Below are positions 55,916 through 64,000 of a DNA stretch of 64,000 nucleotides, piece after piece. The notes under the pieces are model-generated. The model saw nothing but the letters and a program-made list of their open reading frames with translations, made no database searches and was not told the origin of the DNA. This stretch comes from Pararhizobium sp. (GTDB taxonomy: Bacteria > Pseudomonadota > Alphaproteobacteria > Rhizobiales > Rhizobiaceae). Location: assembly GCA_030655075.1 (NCBI GenBank), contig JAURWE010000126.1, positions 5,302-69,301 of the forward strand, written 5' to 3'. Position numbers and translations under genes: made by a program. Positions within the stretch are counted from its first letter, which is position 1. Each line of letters opens with the position of its first letter.

Positions 55916-56296
55916 TCAGTCGTGGTCATGGTGCTCGTCTTCTAAAGATTGGCCGAACTTTAGGAGATTGCCATCCAGATCCAAAACGTACAATTCCAGG
56001 GTTCCCCAGCCAGTGTGCACAACGTCCCGTATTTCTGGTAACGCCGCTTTCAAATTAGCGTGAACCTCGCGTATGTCCTCTACTCGAATATAGCAAGACG
56101 TACTCTCCGCAATGCGTTTGTCATCGCACTTCCAAAAGTGCAGTTCTATCTCGCCCCACGCCGCCATTCCATAAGAAAACTCGTCAACTTGATGCGCTTT
56201 GAATCCCAAAGATCTGTAAAAATCCAGCGTACGCCCAATATCTGTCGACGCCAGGATAGGGATAGCCTTGGGCAAACGCTCTTTGTGATCAGTCAT
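55916..56296 (-). CDS. ble: Bleomycin-resistance-protein-like (Ble/VOC fold)
   Basis: 126-aa protein, the length of Tn5 Ble, of the glyoxalase/bleomycin resistance (VOC) superfamily. Two beta-alpha-beta-beta-beta units are visible. RTLDFYRSLGF matches the Ble N-terminal helix pattern, IELHFWKC matches the strand before the middle loop, SCYIRVEDI matches the Ble CCLRLDD segment, and LYVLDLDGNLLKFGQ closes the second unit. Ble proteins are dimers that trap bleomycin-type molecules without breaking them. I chose the ATG at 56296 with GGAG 7 nt upstream. It lies 163 bp upstream of, and in the same direction as, the beta-Ala/Cys/Cys synthetase. That context makes self-resistance by product binding the most likely role. 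Another VOC enzyme activity is the alternative. Confidence 0.82.
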   Translation of the reverse strand: MTDHKERLPKAIPILASTDIGRTLDFYRSLGFKAHQVDEFSYGMAAWGEIELHFWKCDDKRIAESTSCYIRVEDIREVHANLKAALPEIRDVVHTGWGTLELYVLDLDGNLLKFGQSLEDEHHDHD

Positions 56297-56482
56297 AACT
56301 TTCTCCACAGTAACCATCTACCAAACCCGCTACCAACTATCAATCGGATTTGATTCAATTGATGAGGCAATACCATATACCGGCTATACACCTTAGACAA
56401 TGCAGGCCCCACACGGAAGCACACAGATGAATGCGATATTCTAAAGGGATCGTTAGAACCGGGGGGGCAGGCCTGCCACTTA

Positions 56483-56593
56483 TTAGCCATTAGCGAAAGT
56501 AGCATTCCGCATGAAGCCAAAAGTCTTGGAGGCAGTGCCGAACCGAGCGTCGGAGGCGCCTAGGATGGGGACGACTTTCACTTTTTCTGTCAT
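56483..56593 (-). CDS. Small ORF, 36 aa, unknown
   Basis: A 36-codon open frame starting MTEKVKVVPILGASDARFG and ending in ATFANG before tandem TAA TAA stops. AAGGA lies 6 nt upstream of the ATG, as good a ribosome-binding site as any in the locus. It points the same way as the Ble-like gene and ends 187 bp upstream of it. I do not recognise the peptide. It has no signal peptide or Cys residues. It may be a leader peptide, a small regulator or a gene remnant. The ribosome-binding site and double stop are the only support. Confidence 0.35.
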   Translation of the reverse strand: MTEKVKVVPILGASDARFGTASKTFGFMRNATFANG

Positions 56594-56943
56594 ATACGAT
56601 CCTTGTACGGTGTAGGCAGAAACGCAATAGTACCTGCCCTCCGTGAAAAATCAACATACGAATTCAAATTGGACTATTGACACGCCGTGTGATTCGCAAA
56701 GCTGCTGGACGACTGCAACTCGCTCTCAAATACACCAACGCCGGCCAGACACGAGGCTTAACTTTCCTGACAGCACGAATAAGGGAAGGCGGAATGCCCC
56801 GCCAGCAGAAATAACACTCGTCAGACCCCGAACCCACTACAAGAACTTACCACGACGGCATAACGACATCACGGACCTCGAACAAAAAATATTGACACAG
56901 CAGCCAATACCATGCCTTGACAAGACTTGAATTACCTGATGCG
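56594..56943. other. Gene-free stretch between small ORF and acetyltransferase
   Basis: No convincing gene. The open frames present are short, lack recognisable motifs and have poor ribosome-binding sites. Base composition is more AT-rich than the synthetase genes. The region must hold the promoter for the leftward small ORF and possibly the Ble-like gene, but I cannot place one. Confidence 0.4.
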
Positions 56944-57969
56944 TCAATCAGGAGTGCCGCACAGGTGATTCCGGGCAAAAAAAGCTTGCCGGCCGACAGT
57001 CATCAAAGCGGCCCGCTTGTGCGGAAAGTCGAAATATTTATTCAGTACAAATTCATGACGCCTAAGCAGCGAAATAACCTTCGAATTATCCGCGCGCGGC
57101 TCGACAACAATACGATCTGTTCTTATATCATCGAGAAACAAATAATGAACAATCGAAGACATCAAGCAATCGGTTCTTCGGCGCCCCAAGAACTGTTTCT
57201 CTCCTACCAAGACATGAAAACCACGATCATAGTCTTGCGCCTCACAAAAGGGAGCTATTCGATCCTCTTTTGCCCAATAAGCTTCAATGTATGCAAAAGG
57301 TTCGCCTGAAAAGCAGGCAACCATTGAATATATATGAGGATCACTCTCAATCCGACTCAGATACTCAAAATGATCATCAAGAGTTCCACCCTCCTGCCAG
57401 TATGGCAACACTCGCGGATCATTCTGCCATTTATTAAACATCACGAGATCACTTTCAATTTCCAGACGTCGAAATGTTAAAATATCCTGCAATGCCGGAT
57501 CGAAGCGACGATAGCACTCTCCACGGGGCTTCGGGAGCCTGACAGGAGCGCCCCCCTTATCTCTCTCCACATCTATAGCAGGCTGGAGTATTCGCCTGGG
57601 CGACAACCATGGACTGGCGACTTGTAAAAAATCAGCACTTGAGAACACATAACGCTGCCACCCCTCACCGAGCGCAACACATTCCGACACCGCGACAGAA
57701 AGATCAACTGGAAGAGAATCAACTTCAACGAAAAAAAATTTCGCCTCAGGCCGAATTATAATTAAGGCATAGAATAAAGACCACAACGCCTCATCTCGTA
57801 ACGACAACTCGACTGTTTTAACTGAAGCTCCACACACCTCATCTACCGTATTTATCCTGGCGATCAGCATAGGGCTCTCACCATACGACAGCTCAACTAC
57901 TTCCTCCTCCATTTTTATAATCAGCTGGTTCCCATTTCGTAGCGGAACAGTAAATAATTTCGCATCCAT
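56944..57969 (-). CDS. IucB/RhbD-type siderophore N-acetyltransferase (GNAT)
   Basis: 341-aa protein with a C-terminal GNAT domain of the siderophore acyltransferase class, which acylates the N-hydroxylated amine of ornithine or lysine to make a hydroxamate. Family motifs: NDPRVLPYWQEGG, EAYWAKEDRIAPF, DYDRGFHVLVGE, HYLFLDDIRTDRIVVEPR and FDFPHKRAAL. The N-terminal 150 residues form the beta-rich region usual for IucB-length proteins. ATG at 57969, with GTGAGG upstream. It is the first leftward gene of the locus and is more AT-rich than the synthetases. Partner: the N-monooxygenase at 4543-5817. BlmB-like self-acetylation is a less likely alternative, since the motifs are those of hydroxamate enzymes. 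Confidence 0.88.
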   Translation of the reverse strand: MDAKLFTVPLRNGNQLIIKMEEEVVELSYGESPMLIARINTVDEVCGASVKTVELSLRDEALWSLFYALIIIRPEAKFFFVEVDSLPVDLSVAVSECVALGEGWQRYVFSSADFLQVASPWLSPRRILQPAIDVERDKGGAPVRLPKPRGECYRRFDPALQDILTFRRLEIESDLVMFNKWQNDPRVLPYWQEGGTLDDHFEYLSRIESDPHIYSMVACFSGEPFAYIEAYWAKEDRIAPFCEAQDYDRGFHVLVGEKQFLGRRRTDCLMSSIVHYLFLDDIRTDRIVVEPRADNSKVISLLRRHEFVLNKYFDFPHKRAALMTVGRQAFFARNHLCGTPD

Positions 57970-58081
57970 GACGCCTCACCCTCACACTTACCAGATAGAT
58001 AAAAACTTTGTTTAGACTAACTAACTAGGCAACATCATTACATAACACGAAAATGAAGGCCAGCCCCGGCAAGCGACCAGT

Positions 58082-58270
58082 TCAAAAGTCATCTATCACG
58101 ATCTGCATGCAGTATGGGCTAGCACGCTCGGTTCGGCGCGACGGATCAACCTGTCGACTCAGTTCGTCAGATACAACTCCCAAGATATGCGCGAGGCCGT
58201 TGCAGCCAGAGAGGGTATAGTCCTTGGCACGAGGTTTGGCGTGTCTGACCGCGGTATCGGTGAGAGCCAT
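58082..58270 (-). pseudogene. Truncated tyrosine integrase (P4-type) N-terminus
   Basis: The first 26 or so residues (MALTDTAVRHAKPRAKDYTL, then a GLA) match the conserved arm-binding start of P4-type phage/island integrases. After that the similarity stops and the frame ends at 62 codons, where a full integrase has about 400. The ATG at 58270 still has GGAGATT upstream. The gene is therefore a remnant cut off by deletion or replacement. It points away from a tRNA-end repeat 225 bp to its right, the normal place for an island integrase, which suggests that the metabolite locus to the left entered as an island (inference). Confidence 0.7.
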
Positions 58271-58646
58271 CGTACAATCTCCGTCTCGTTTGAATAGAGG
58301 AGATTTTTACGGTTTCCAGCGAAGCGAGCCCCACGAAAAAGTGATCTACCAAGCGCCGGATTAATTGACTAGATAATGTACTAAAAAACCGTGGTGGCTA
58401 GTAGTTTAAAGAAGAACTTACTGGAACGAAAAAAGAAGCATAAGCCTCTTTTTTGGTTTTCTACATACTTCAATGGAAGTCTGTGGAAAAATAATTGGCG
58501 CGGGAAACGAGACATCTACCAGCCATCTAAGCAATTGAATTTATTGATATTTCCACTGCCTAAACGCTTTCGATGGACTCGATTCTGGACGATTTCCTCA
58601 GGCACCGCAAACCTGTGATCGGCACGTTCGAGCATGGATACCTTCA
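58271..58646. other. Intergenic junction with AT-rich inverted repeat and att-like repeat
   Basis: No gene seen. It contains an A/T-rich inverted repeat at 58429-58454 (AAAAAAGA with TCTTTTTT around a 10-nt loop that can itself pair GC-ATAA-GC), which may be a weak terminator. It also contains the tRNA-end-like repeat at 58495-58513. A short leftward open frame (about 58516-58632) shows no recognisable family. The region looks like a junction between inserted segments. Confidence 0.45.
58495..58513. repeat. att-like direct repeat of tRNA-Gly 3' end (left copy)
   Basis: 19-bp copy of the 3' end of the tRNA-Gly gene, matching 63904-63922 in the same orientation at 18 of 19 positions; the mismatch is the base before CCA. 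It includes the CCA complement and the acceptor/T-stem bases gcgggaaacgagac. P4-type integrases use tRNA 3' ends as attachment sites, and a truncated integrase of that type lies 225 bp to the left. Confidence 0.7.
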
Positions 58647-61600
58647 TCAGTGTGGTTGCCCCAGCAAATTGAGGAACAACTTGTGGTCCAGTGGTGGCGT
58701 CACCGGAGCATAGATCACCCTCACCACAGCTGCGTCGCTGGGCCCAGCCTCGCGCACCAGGTCTTTTTGCAGCAAGTAGCGCTGGCCTGCCAGTTTCAGA
58801 TGGGCAACGCGGTAGTCGCTGTCCGCCGCTTGGGTGTCCGCATAGTGAAAGTGCGCATACCAAAGCACATCGGGTTGGTTTTTTTCCCGAATGGCGAACT
58901 CTGCAACGTAGTCGCCGCTCGCAGTGGGCTCTCGGTGGTGCACCAGGTTGATATCGACCTTTCGGTGGGTCCACAAGTAGTCCACGTTTTCCTGGGTGGG
59001 GCGCTGGGCCTTGTAGCCTGTACTGCAGTAGTCATGTGCTGCTTCGCGCATGCTGGCGACCGTGGCTCGATACTCGGTCAACAACGCAGGCACACCGGGC
59101 TTACCTGCATGAGCAGCTTCCATTTCCAGAATGACACTGCCCAGCTTGTCGGCGTGCTGCGTCAACATGATGCCCCAATCCATCGGATTGATCTGTTCGC
59201 GACGTGTCGGGTCGTGCAGCTTTTTCATCTGGAATTGGATAGAACGCTCTATGCCGGTCTTTTGCTCCATCAGTTGATTGACGACACTCTTCAAGTTGGC
59301 AAGGGAACGCTGGCTCGGCGCCGGTGCCGGCGCCTCAGGACGAGCAATGATCAGCTCCTTCCACACCCCCTCAACGGGGTGCTCGATAAAACTGGCGATC
59401 GGTTGCTGGTTGAGCGGATCGCGAATATCCATGATCACCACCGGCTCATCGGCCTGCGCCTCACGAATATCGCCGATCAGGGTGCCGCGTCGCTGGGTCT
59501 TGAACACCCGCTGAGTCGAACGTTTGAGCGCTCGCAGTGACGGCCCACGCGTCTGCACGGGTATTCCCTCCTCCTCGCGAACCAAGGCCGCCAGGTCGGA
59601 CTCGGCATTGCTGCGGGCTTGGTCCAATCGCTCCAGAAAACGGGCCTGATAGATCTGGCGACTGAGCGCGGGCTCAAGCTCATGCAGTGAGCCAGACGCG
59701 CTGGCCAGGCTGGTGTACTGGTTGATCAAGGTGGTCAGCACCGCCTTGCGCTCGCTGGCGGAAAAATGCGAATACGTCCTCAGAGCAATGTGGGACGACG
59801 TCGCCGATCGTAAGTTCTGCTCGTTGAGCAACTGGTAAAAGTGCTGGAGGTGAGGGGCGTCCGTCAGCTTGAGCCGGTCGATACTCAGGCTTCTCAGCAG
59901 GTTAAGATTATTCAGCACAACGTTGAAGGGGTCCGCCATCTCCTGGGTGGGCAGTGACTTGATGAATACGCGACTGGCGCCCAAGCCCCGAGTGGAGTCG
60001 TGGGCGTGTTCATTAAGTGTCGCCTCCAGCGCATAGGTGTCTTGCAACAACTGTTCTTCACGGTCGCTCATGTCCATCAAGCGGATGATCAGATCCTGGT
60101 AGGCCTCTGGGGTCTGAGCCGGCGCGTGGGCGTTGATACGTCTGGCGATCTCACCAAGGGTTTCACCCCGCGGCGAAAGGCTACTGTCAATGGCCAACGT
60201 CAAGTGCAGGTTGTGAATAAGCAATTGCGTGGAGCTAATGGAGGCATATTCGCCGGAGCGGGCCTCTTCGAAGTCACTGGTGTCGAGTACGGCCTCGGCG
60301 GGTTTAATCGCCTTGATCAACGCGCGTCGTGCATCAATCAGAAGCGTGGCCTTGGATGTGAACGCATCGAGTGCATTATTGAGTGATTGAAGGAGTGCCT
60401 GGCAGGTAGCTTGCTCATCCTCGTGCTGTTTTTTCAAGAACGCGACTTTCCGCTCATCGGTGTTTTGCGTGAGCAATGCCCACCAGTTGCGCAGTTTTCT
60501 TCGCGCCGATAGATAGAGTTCTCGCTGGGTTTCGACCTGATCGAAATGCACCTTCATGACGCTGGCCAATTGCTCGGTTTGCAGAGTGAGCCGGCCCTGT
60601 TCGGCCTGCATCGCCTTCCGTGCAGTGCTATTTCTCAACTGTTGCGCCTTGATCCTGTCACTCGGAGCGCCCGCCCGAAGCTTGGGTGCGAGGTCAAAGA
60701 TCCAACGGCCACTGCCCGTACTTTTCAACCAGGGCCCGGCGCGCGACAGGTCTTTGGGATCAACGATCAGCACACGGTTAGACTCGCGGCTGACACGAAA
60801 AAAGCCCTTGCCCACCAACGCATGCAATCCATTCTCCAGGCGATAAAGACCTTGCAAAGGCCCGCTCATGATTGGCGTCGGCAGCGTGACGGGACGAGGC
60901 ATGCTGAAGCTGTGGGCGTGGGCGCGCTGGCTGCTGCTGAGATGGTTCAGCGGGTTGGAGAAAGCAAAATCGAAGGCGGTTCGACCATCAGCAATTGCCA
61001 CGTCAGGCAGCGCTACGGTGACTGCTCCTCGTTTTGCCGGAGCAGGCAAGATTCCACTGGGGCGACGCAGGGGCGCCAATGCCAGTGCGGTATTGCGCGG
61101 GCCTGCAACGCGAGGCGCCGGGCCCTGGGCCACATGCAGCAGGGCCAGGCTCAGGCTGCTCAACAGGTCCACCCACGCCCGCTCCCGCGTAGACGGATCG
61201 CCACTTTCCAGCGCCGGTATGTCCTGGCTCAGGCTTTGAGTCAGCATCAACAACCAGGCAATCGACATGGCGGAGCCTTGCAGCAGGGGCAACAGCAAGG
61301 TGTTGAGCAGCAACCCCCCGCCTTCGAGCAACAGCGCCCAGCGACTTTCGGCATTGGACACGGATTCACGGTCCGCCAGATCGATCAGCGCCCGTGCATG
61401 CTCACCAAACAAATACCCCGGCAATCGGTTGGAGCGCAGGTGTTGCAGCAATTCCTCACTGCCCTCATCCACGGCCAACATGGCGGGCGCGGGTGTTTCC
61501 AGCCCATCGAATTCCGAGCCCAGTCCGAAACGCAGGATATGCGGCTCAATGAATCCACCGTTGGCATACACCGGCCGCGCGTGCTCGTGTAGCCACATCA

Positions 61601-63455
61601 GTACGCTGTTCTGCAGTGGACCGGGCTGGGCAATCGCGGCAAGTAAAGCTTCGCGGTCGGGATACTGTGTGAGCAACTGAGGGTACAGGGGCCGATAGAG
61701 AACCACCGGCCCTGGCTGGAGGTCCTGCGGCTCTATCGCGAACATGTTGTCGACCTTATCCGGCTGGGCACCGGGCCGACGCACCAGCGCCAGCGAGCGG
61801 ATCACAATCGGGCGGTCTTCGACAACGCGCTCAGCCTCACTGAGTTGCATCAGCGCAGCGATATACCGATAGCCCTGCACAGTGAAACCTTGCTGGCCCC
61901 GGATCGAAAGCTCCAACGCCTTCATCGGCAGTTGAGCGCGCAACTGCTCGCCGAACAACTGTTGGCGCGGTACGGCACTGTCGGACAGCAGCAGGCGCTG
62001 CACGTACGCCGGGTAAACCTTGCCGATATCCACACGCTGGACCAGATCGATCAGGTAATCCGCAGTGGTCCAGTCCTGGATCAACTGCCCACCCGTATGC
62101 CGAATGGTCATTGCGCCTTTGGGCTTGCCGACCAGATTGCGCAAGGCCAGGTCCGTCAGCGTCATAATGCTGCGCTGGATGAACCCCGCTCCGCCTGGAT
62201 ACCCCGCAGCCTCGGCGAAAGTCAGCTCCAGTTCATCAGGATTGTATCCAGGCGCGATGGGCTGATCGATGAGCATCTGCGCATGCAGGGCGTTCGCCGC
62301 GAAGCTGCGGATGTCAGCGACATCGTCAAGAAAGGACCTCCCTTTGGCTTGGGCCTTGGCACTCGCAAGCTGCAATAAATGCGTGCGATACGCCTGACGC
62401 TGAGCATCCGAGGCACCTGCCAACCAATCAGGCAAGTGGGCAGCCATCCGTGCGGGGAGCAGCTTTGTGGGTGATGACACCTTGACAAACAAGGAGGCGG
62501 GATTGCTGACCGCCTCATATTGGCGATCCAGTTCATCAAACCCCAGGGACGATGGCAGCGATATTGCCGCCACGTCCTCCAACTGCCGATTGAGCACCGC
62601 AGCCGCCTGAACATCAAACACATTGCCATTGGGCTCGTAGCGCCTCCAGACGATCTGGTCGACGGCAAATGCATTTTGCATTAGCCGTTCCCAGTGGCGG
62701 TCAAACTCGTCCAGGGAAGTGAACGAGTCAACACCACCGCAGAGCGTGCACAGCAGGATCACCGAAGCGTTGACCACCAGCAGCTCAGGCGACAGCAGGG
62801 TTGACGACGCATCAGCCCGGGTCAGCGTCGTTTCAATGACATAGACATGCACCGCCTTGGATTTCATCGCAGCCAAGCGGTCGAGTCGATCCGGGTAGTC
62901 CGTCAGCTGTTGTAGAACACCACGTAGCGCCTCATCGAATGCTGGAGCCAGCGCCGTATTGATCAGGTTGCTACGCAGCAGCTCACTGAGCCAGCGCCAG
63001 CGGCTCGATCCGCCCTCTTGCTTTTGGTCCCAGTAAGCGGTCAACGCCTGCTGAAAAGCCAGTGGGAGAACGACAGGAAGCTCTCGAATGACCCGCTCGA
63101 TCACGCCCATGTCCACTGGCAGTGAGTTCACGCCAGCGGGAACCAGCCGATGTGGCGCGTTATTGGTCAGGAAGTGCTCACGCGTGTATTGCATGGAAAA
63201 ATCCAGCGAAGTGCCGTTACCAAGGTGGCCAAGGGCGACATTGAGCAACAGTCTTAAGTCCCAACCGCCCAGCGCATTGGGCGTTGCGAGCTTGGTGGTG
63301 ACGAGGTTGAAGTCCAGGGTTGGATAGGCTTCTTTAACCCCCCTAGCCAGCCATTGGGCGGCTACGGAAATCAAGGTCGGGTGATGTATAAACTGCGCAT
63401 TGACGGCTCTGACGGTCAGGTCATCGGGTTCAATGAGGGATGGGTGGCTGGTCAT
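58647..63455 (-). CDS. Large toxin-like protein (DUF6543/dermonecrotic toxin-like)
   Basis: 1602-aa protein resembling the long Pseudomonas proteins annotated with dermonecrotic-toxin-like/DUF6543 regions, some of which carry NEL ubiquitin-ligase ends. I see no LRR/NEL region here. The middle holds long charged helices likely to form coiled coil (about residues 950-1100). The C-terminal 150 residues form a compact domain rich in aromatic residues. No Sec signal peptide is present. I chose the ATG at 63455, with AAGGACG upstream; the frame extends to 63653 but without support. It stands alone between two copies of the tRNA-end repeat, next to an Rhs fragment, a setting common for secreted toxins or effectors. 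Function is inferred from resemblance only. Confidence 0.6.
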   Translation of the reverse strand: MTSHPSLIEPDDLTVRAVNAQFIHHPTLISVAAQWLARGVKEAYPTLDFNLVTTKLATPNALGGWDLRLLLNVALGHLGNGTSLDFSMQYTREHFLTNNAPHRLVPAGVNSLPVDMGVIERVIRELPVVLPLAFQQALTAYWDQKQEGGSSRWRWLSELLRSNLINTALAPAFDEALRGVLQQLTDYPDRLDRLAAMKSKAVHVYVIETTLTRADASSTLLSPELLVVNASVILLCTLCGGVDSFTSLDEFDRHWERLMQNAFAVDQIVWRRYEPNGNVFDVQAAAVLNRQLEDVAAISLPSSLGFDELDRQYEAVSNPASLFVKVSSPTKLLPARMAAHLPDWLAGASDAQRQAYRTHLLQLASAKAQAKGRSFLDDVADIRSFAANALHAQMLIDQPIAPGYNPDELELTFAEAAGYPGGAGFIQRSIMTLTDLALRNLVGKPKGAMTIRHTGGQLIQDWTTADYLIDLVQRVDIGKVYPAYVQRLLLSDSAVPRQQLFGEQLRAQLPMKALELSIRGQQGFTVQGYRYIAALMQLSEAERVVEDRPIVIRSLALVRRPGAQPDKVDNMFAIEPQDLQPGPVVLYRPLYPQLLTQYPDREALLAAIAQPGPLQNSVLMWLHEHARPVYANGGFIEPHILRFGLGSEFDGLETPAPAMLAVDEGSEELLQHLRSNRLPGYLFGEHARALIDLADRESVSNAESRWALLLEGGGLLLNTLLLPLLQGSAMSIAWLLMLTQSLSQDIPALESGDPSTRERAWVDLLSSLSLALLHVAQGPAPRVAGPRNTALALAPLRRPSGILPAPAKRGAVTVALPDVAIADGRTAFDFAFSNPLNHLSSSQRAHAHSFSMPRPVTLPTPIMSGPLQGLYRLENGLHALVGKGFFRVSRESNRVLIVDPKDLSRAGPWLKSTGSGRWIFDLAPKLRAGAPSDRIKAQQLRNSTARKAMQAEQGRLTLQTEQLASVMKVHFDQVETQRELYLSARRKLRNWWALLTQNTDERKVAFLKKQHEDEQATCQALLQSLNNALDAFTSKATLLIDARRALIKAIKPAEAVLDTSDFEEARSGEYASISSTQLLIHNLHLTLAIDSSLSPRGETLGEIARRINAHAPAQTPEAYQDLIIRLMDMSDREEQLLQDTYALEATLNEHAHDSTRGLGASRVFIKSLPTQEMADPFNVVLNNLNLLRSLSIDRLKLTDAPHLQHFYQLLNEQNLRSATSSHIALRTYSHFSASERKAVLTTLINQYTSLASASGSLHELEPALSRQIYQARFLERLDQARSNAESDLAALVREEEGIPVQTRGPSLRALKRSTQRVFKTQRRGTLIGDIREAQADEPVVIMDIRDPLNQQPIASFIEHPVEGVWKELIIARPEAPAPAPSQRSLANLKSVVNQLMEQKTGIERSIQFQMKKLHDPTRREQINPMDWGIMLTQHADKLGSVILEMEAAHAGKPGVPALLTEYRATVASMREAAHDYCSTGYKAQRPTQENVDYLWTHRKVDINLVHHREPTASGDYVAEFAIREKNQPDVLWYAHFHYADTQAADSDYRVAHLKLAGQRYLLQKDLVREAGPSDAAVVRVIYAPVTPPLDHKLFLNLLGQPH

Positions 63456-63719
63456 GGAAACGTCCTTTTTGTCCGTGATTGCTCCGATACCCGAGGCGGG
63501 GGGAGCCTGACAAAAAGAAGTACCACGTGGGCAGACGTCGCACGCAGTAGCGGGGTATCGCTCCCTGACATCAACATGCCGAGAGCTGCGCAACCTGACC
63601 ACTTTGCGGGGTTCACACCATTTTGAGAGAGCTACTAATTTCCTCGACGGCAAACCTCACGTTATGTCCCGCACAACGTCCGCAATCGGTGCGCGCAGAC
63701 AGCAGCCCCTGCAAATTTT

Positions 63720-63865
63720 CGCCCCTGCTCGAACCTCAGCCTGAACACGAATGGCGAGTCATCCGTCATTGGGGCAGCGATGGCGAGTACTACCGCTTCG
63801 AGTACAACCTGGAAAAAGGCGAGACCCGGGTCACCGACAGCCTCGGGCGCCAGGACACACAGGCA
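63720..63865 (+). pseudogene. Rhs/YD-repeat protein fragment
   Basis: A plus-strand frame encodes a short stretch typical of Rhs core repeats (DGEYYRFEYNLEKGETRVTD, then SLGRQ). No start, ribosome-binding site or remaining core is present, and the frame runs into the terminator and the tRNA. It is a leftover of an Rhs gene broken by insertion or deletion near the tRNA. Confidence 0.6.
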
Positions 63866-63899
63866 AAAAAAAGCCACTCGTTAGAGTGGCTTTTTCTTT
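63864..63899. terminator. Bidirectional rho-independent terminator
   Basis: A perfect 8-bp stem AGCCACTC/GAGTGGCT with loop GTTA, preceded by a run of eight As and followed by TTTTTCTTT. The A-run and T-run make it a terminator in both directions. It lies between the Rhs fragment and the tRNA-Gly gene and would stop tRNA transcription coming from the right. Confidence 0.85.
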
Positions 63900-63903
63900 G
63901 TGT

Positions 63904-63980
<77 letters not shown>

Positions 63981-64000
63981 GTCTTGGTGATGCGCATTCT

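Noticed and set aside
63662..63877. 71-codon minus-strand frame near the tRNA
   Set aside because: It is the antisense of the Rhs fragment and terminator; the plus strand gives the recognisable Rhs repeat.

Overview
The window looks like a genome segment from a fluorescent-type Pseudomonas. The evidence is high-GC coding with pyoverdine-style siderophore accessory genes (PvdA-, PvdE- and PvdQ-like), a very large toxin-like protein of a type common in pseudomonads, an Rhs fragment and a tRNA-Gly. About 58 kb is one specialised-metabolite locus; the last 6 kb looks like the edge of a tRNA-associated genomic island.

Layout. Positions 343-5817 (+) encode an Ntn-hydrolase acylase, a cyclic-peptide-type ABC exporter and an ornithine/lysine N-monooxygenase, followed by a convergent DUF5990 gene. 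Positions 6325-55752 are almost entirely minus-strand NRPS/PKS genes with tailoring genes: a JmjC/cupin protein (on +), two TauD/SyrP-like oxygenases, an aspartyl/asparaginyl beta-hydroxylase family protein, an FAD/NAD(P) protein, a methyltransferase, a type II thioesterase and an MbtH protein. From 55752 down to 22227 most genes overlap or abut. Upstream lie a bleomycin-resistance-protein-like gene, a 36-codon ORF and an IucB-type acetyltransferase. After that come a truncated integrase, a tRNA-end direct repeat, a 1602-aa toxin-like gene, an Rhs fragment, a terminator and tRNA-Gly(GCC).

Main result. Domain order and hand-read A-domain codes match the bleomycin/phleomycin/zorbamycin class of megasynthase. 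The parts are: AL-T-C-A(Ser)-T-C (like BlmVI), T-C (like BlmV), A(Asn)-T-C-A(His)-T (like BlmX), C-A(small, Ala-like)-T (like BlmIX), KS-MT-KR-ACP (like BlmVIII but with no AT), a Thr-type module, and C-A(beta-Ala)-T-Cy-A(Cys)-T-Cy-Ox-T (BlmIV plus the oxidase of BlmIII). A Ble-family protein of 126 aa, the length of the Tn5 protein, sits next to the bithiazole-type synthetase as a likely self-resistance gene.

How it may work (inference). The acyl-ligase domain would start the chain with a fatty acyl group. The peptide would be built with a beta-hydroxyhistidine-type metal-binding half, a methylated hydroxy-acid PKS unit and a beta-Ala-Cys-Cys thiazole tail. It would be exported by the ABC protein and deacylated by the periplasmic acylase, so that the active metal-chelating form appears only outside the cytoplasm. 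The N-monooxygenase and IucB-like acetyltransferase point to an added N-hydroxy-N-acetylornithine (hydroxamate), which known bleomycins lack. I know of no described Pseudomonas product with this combination; that cannot be tested here.
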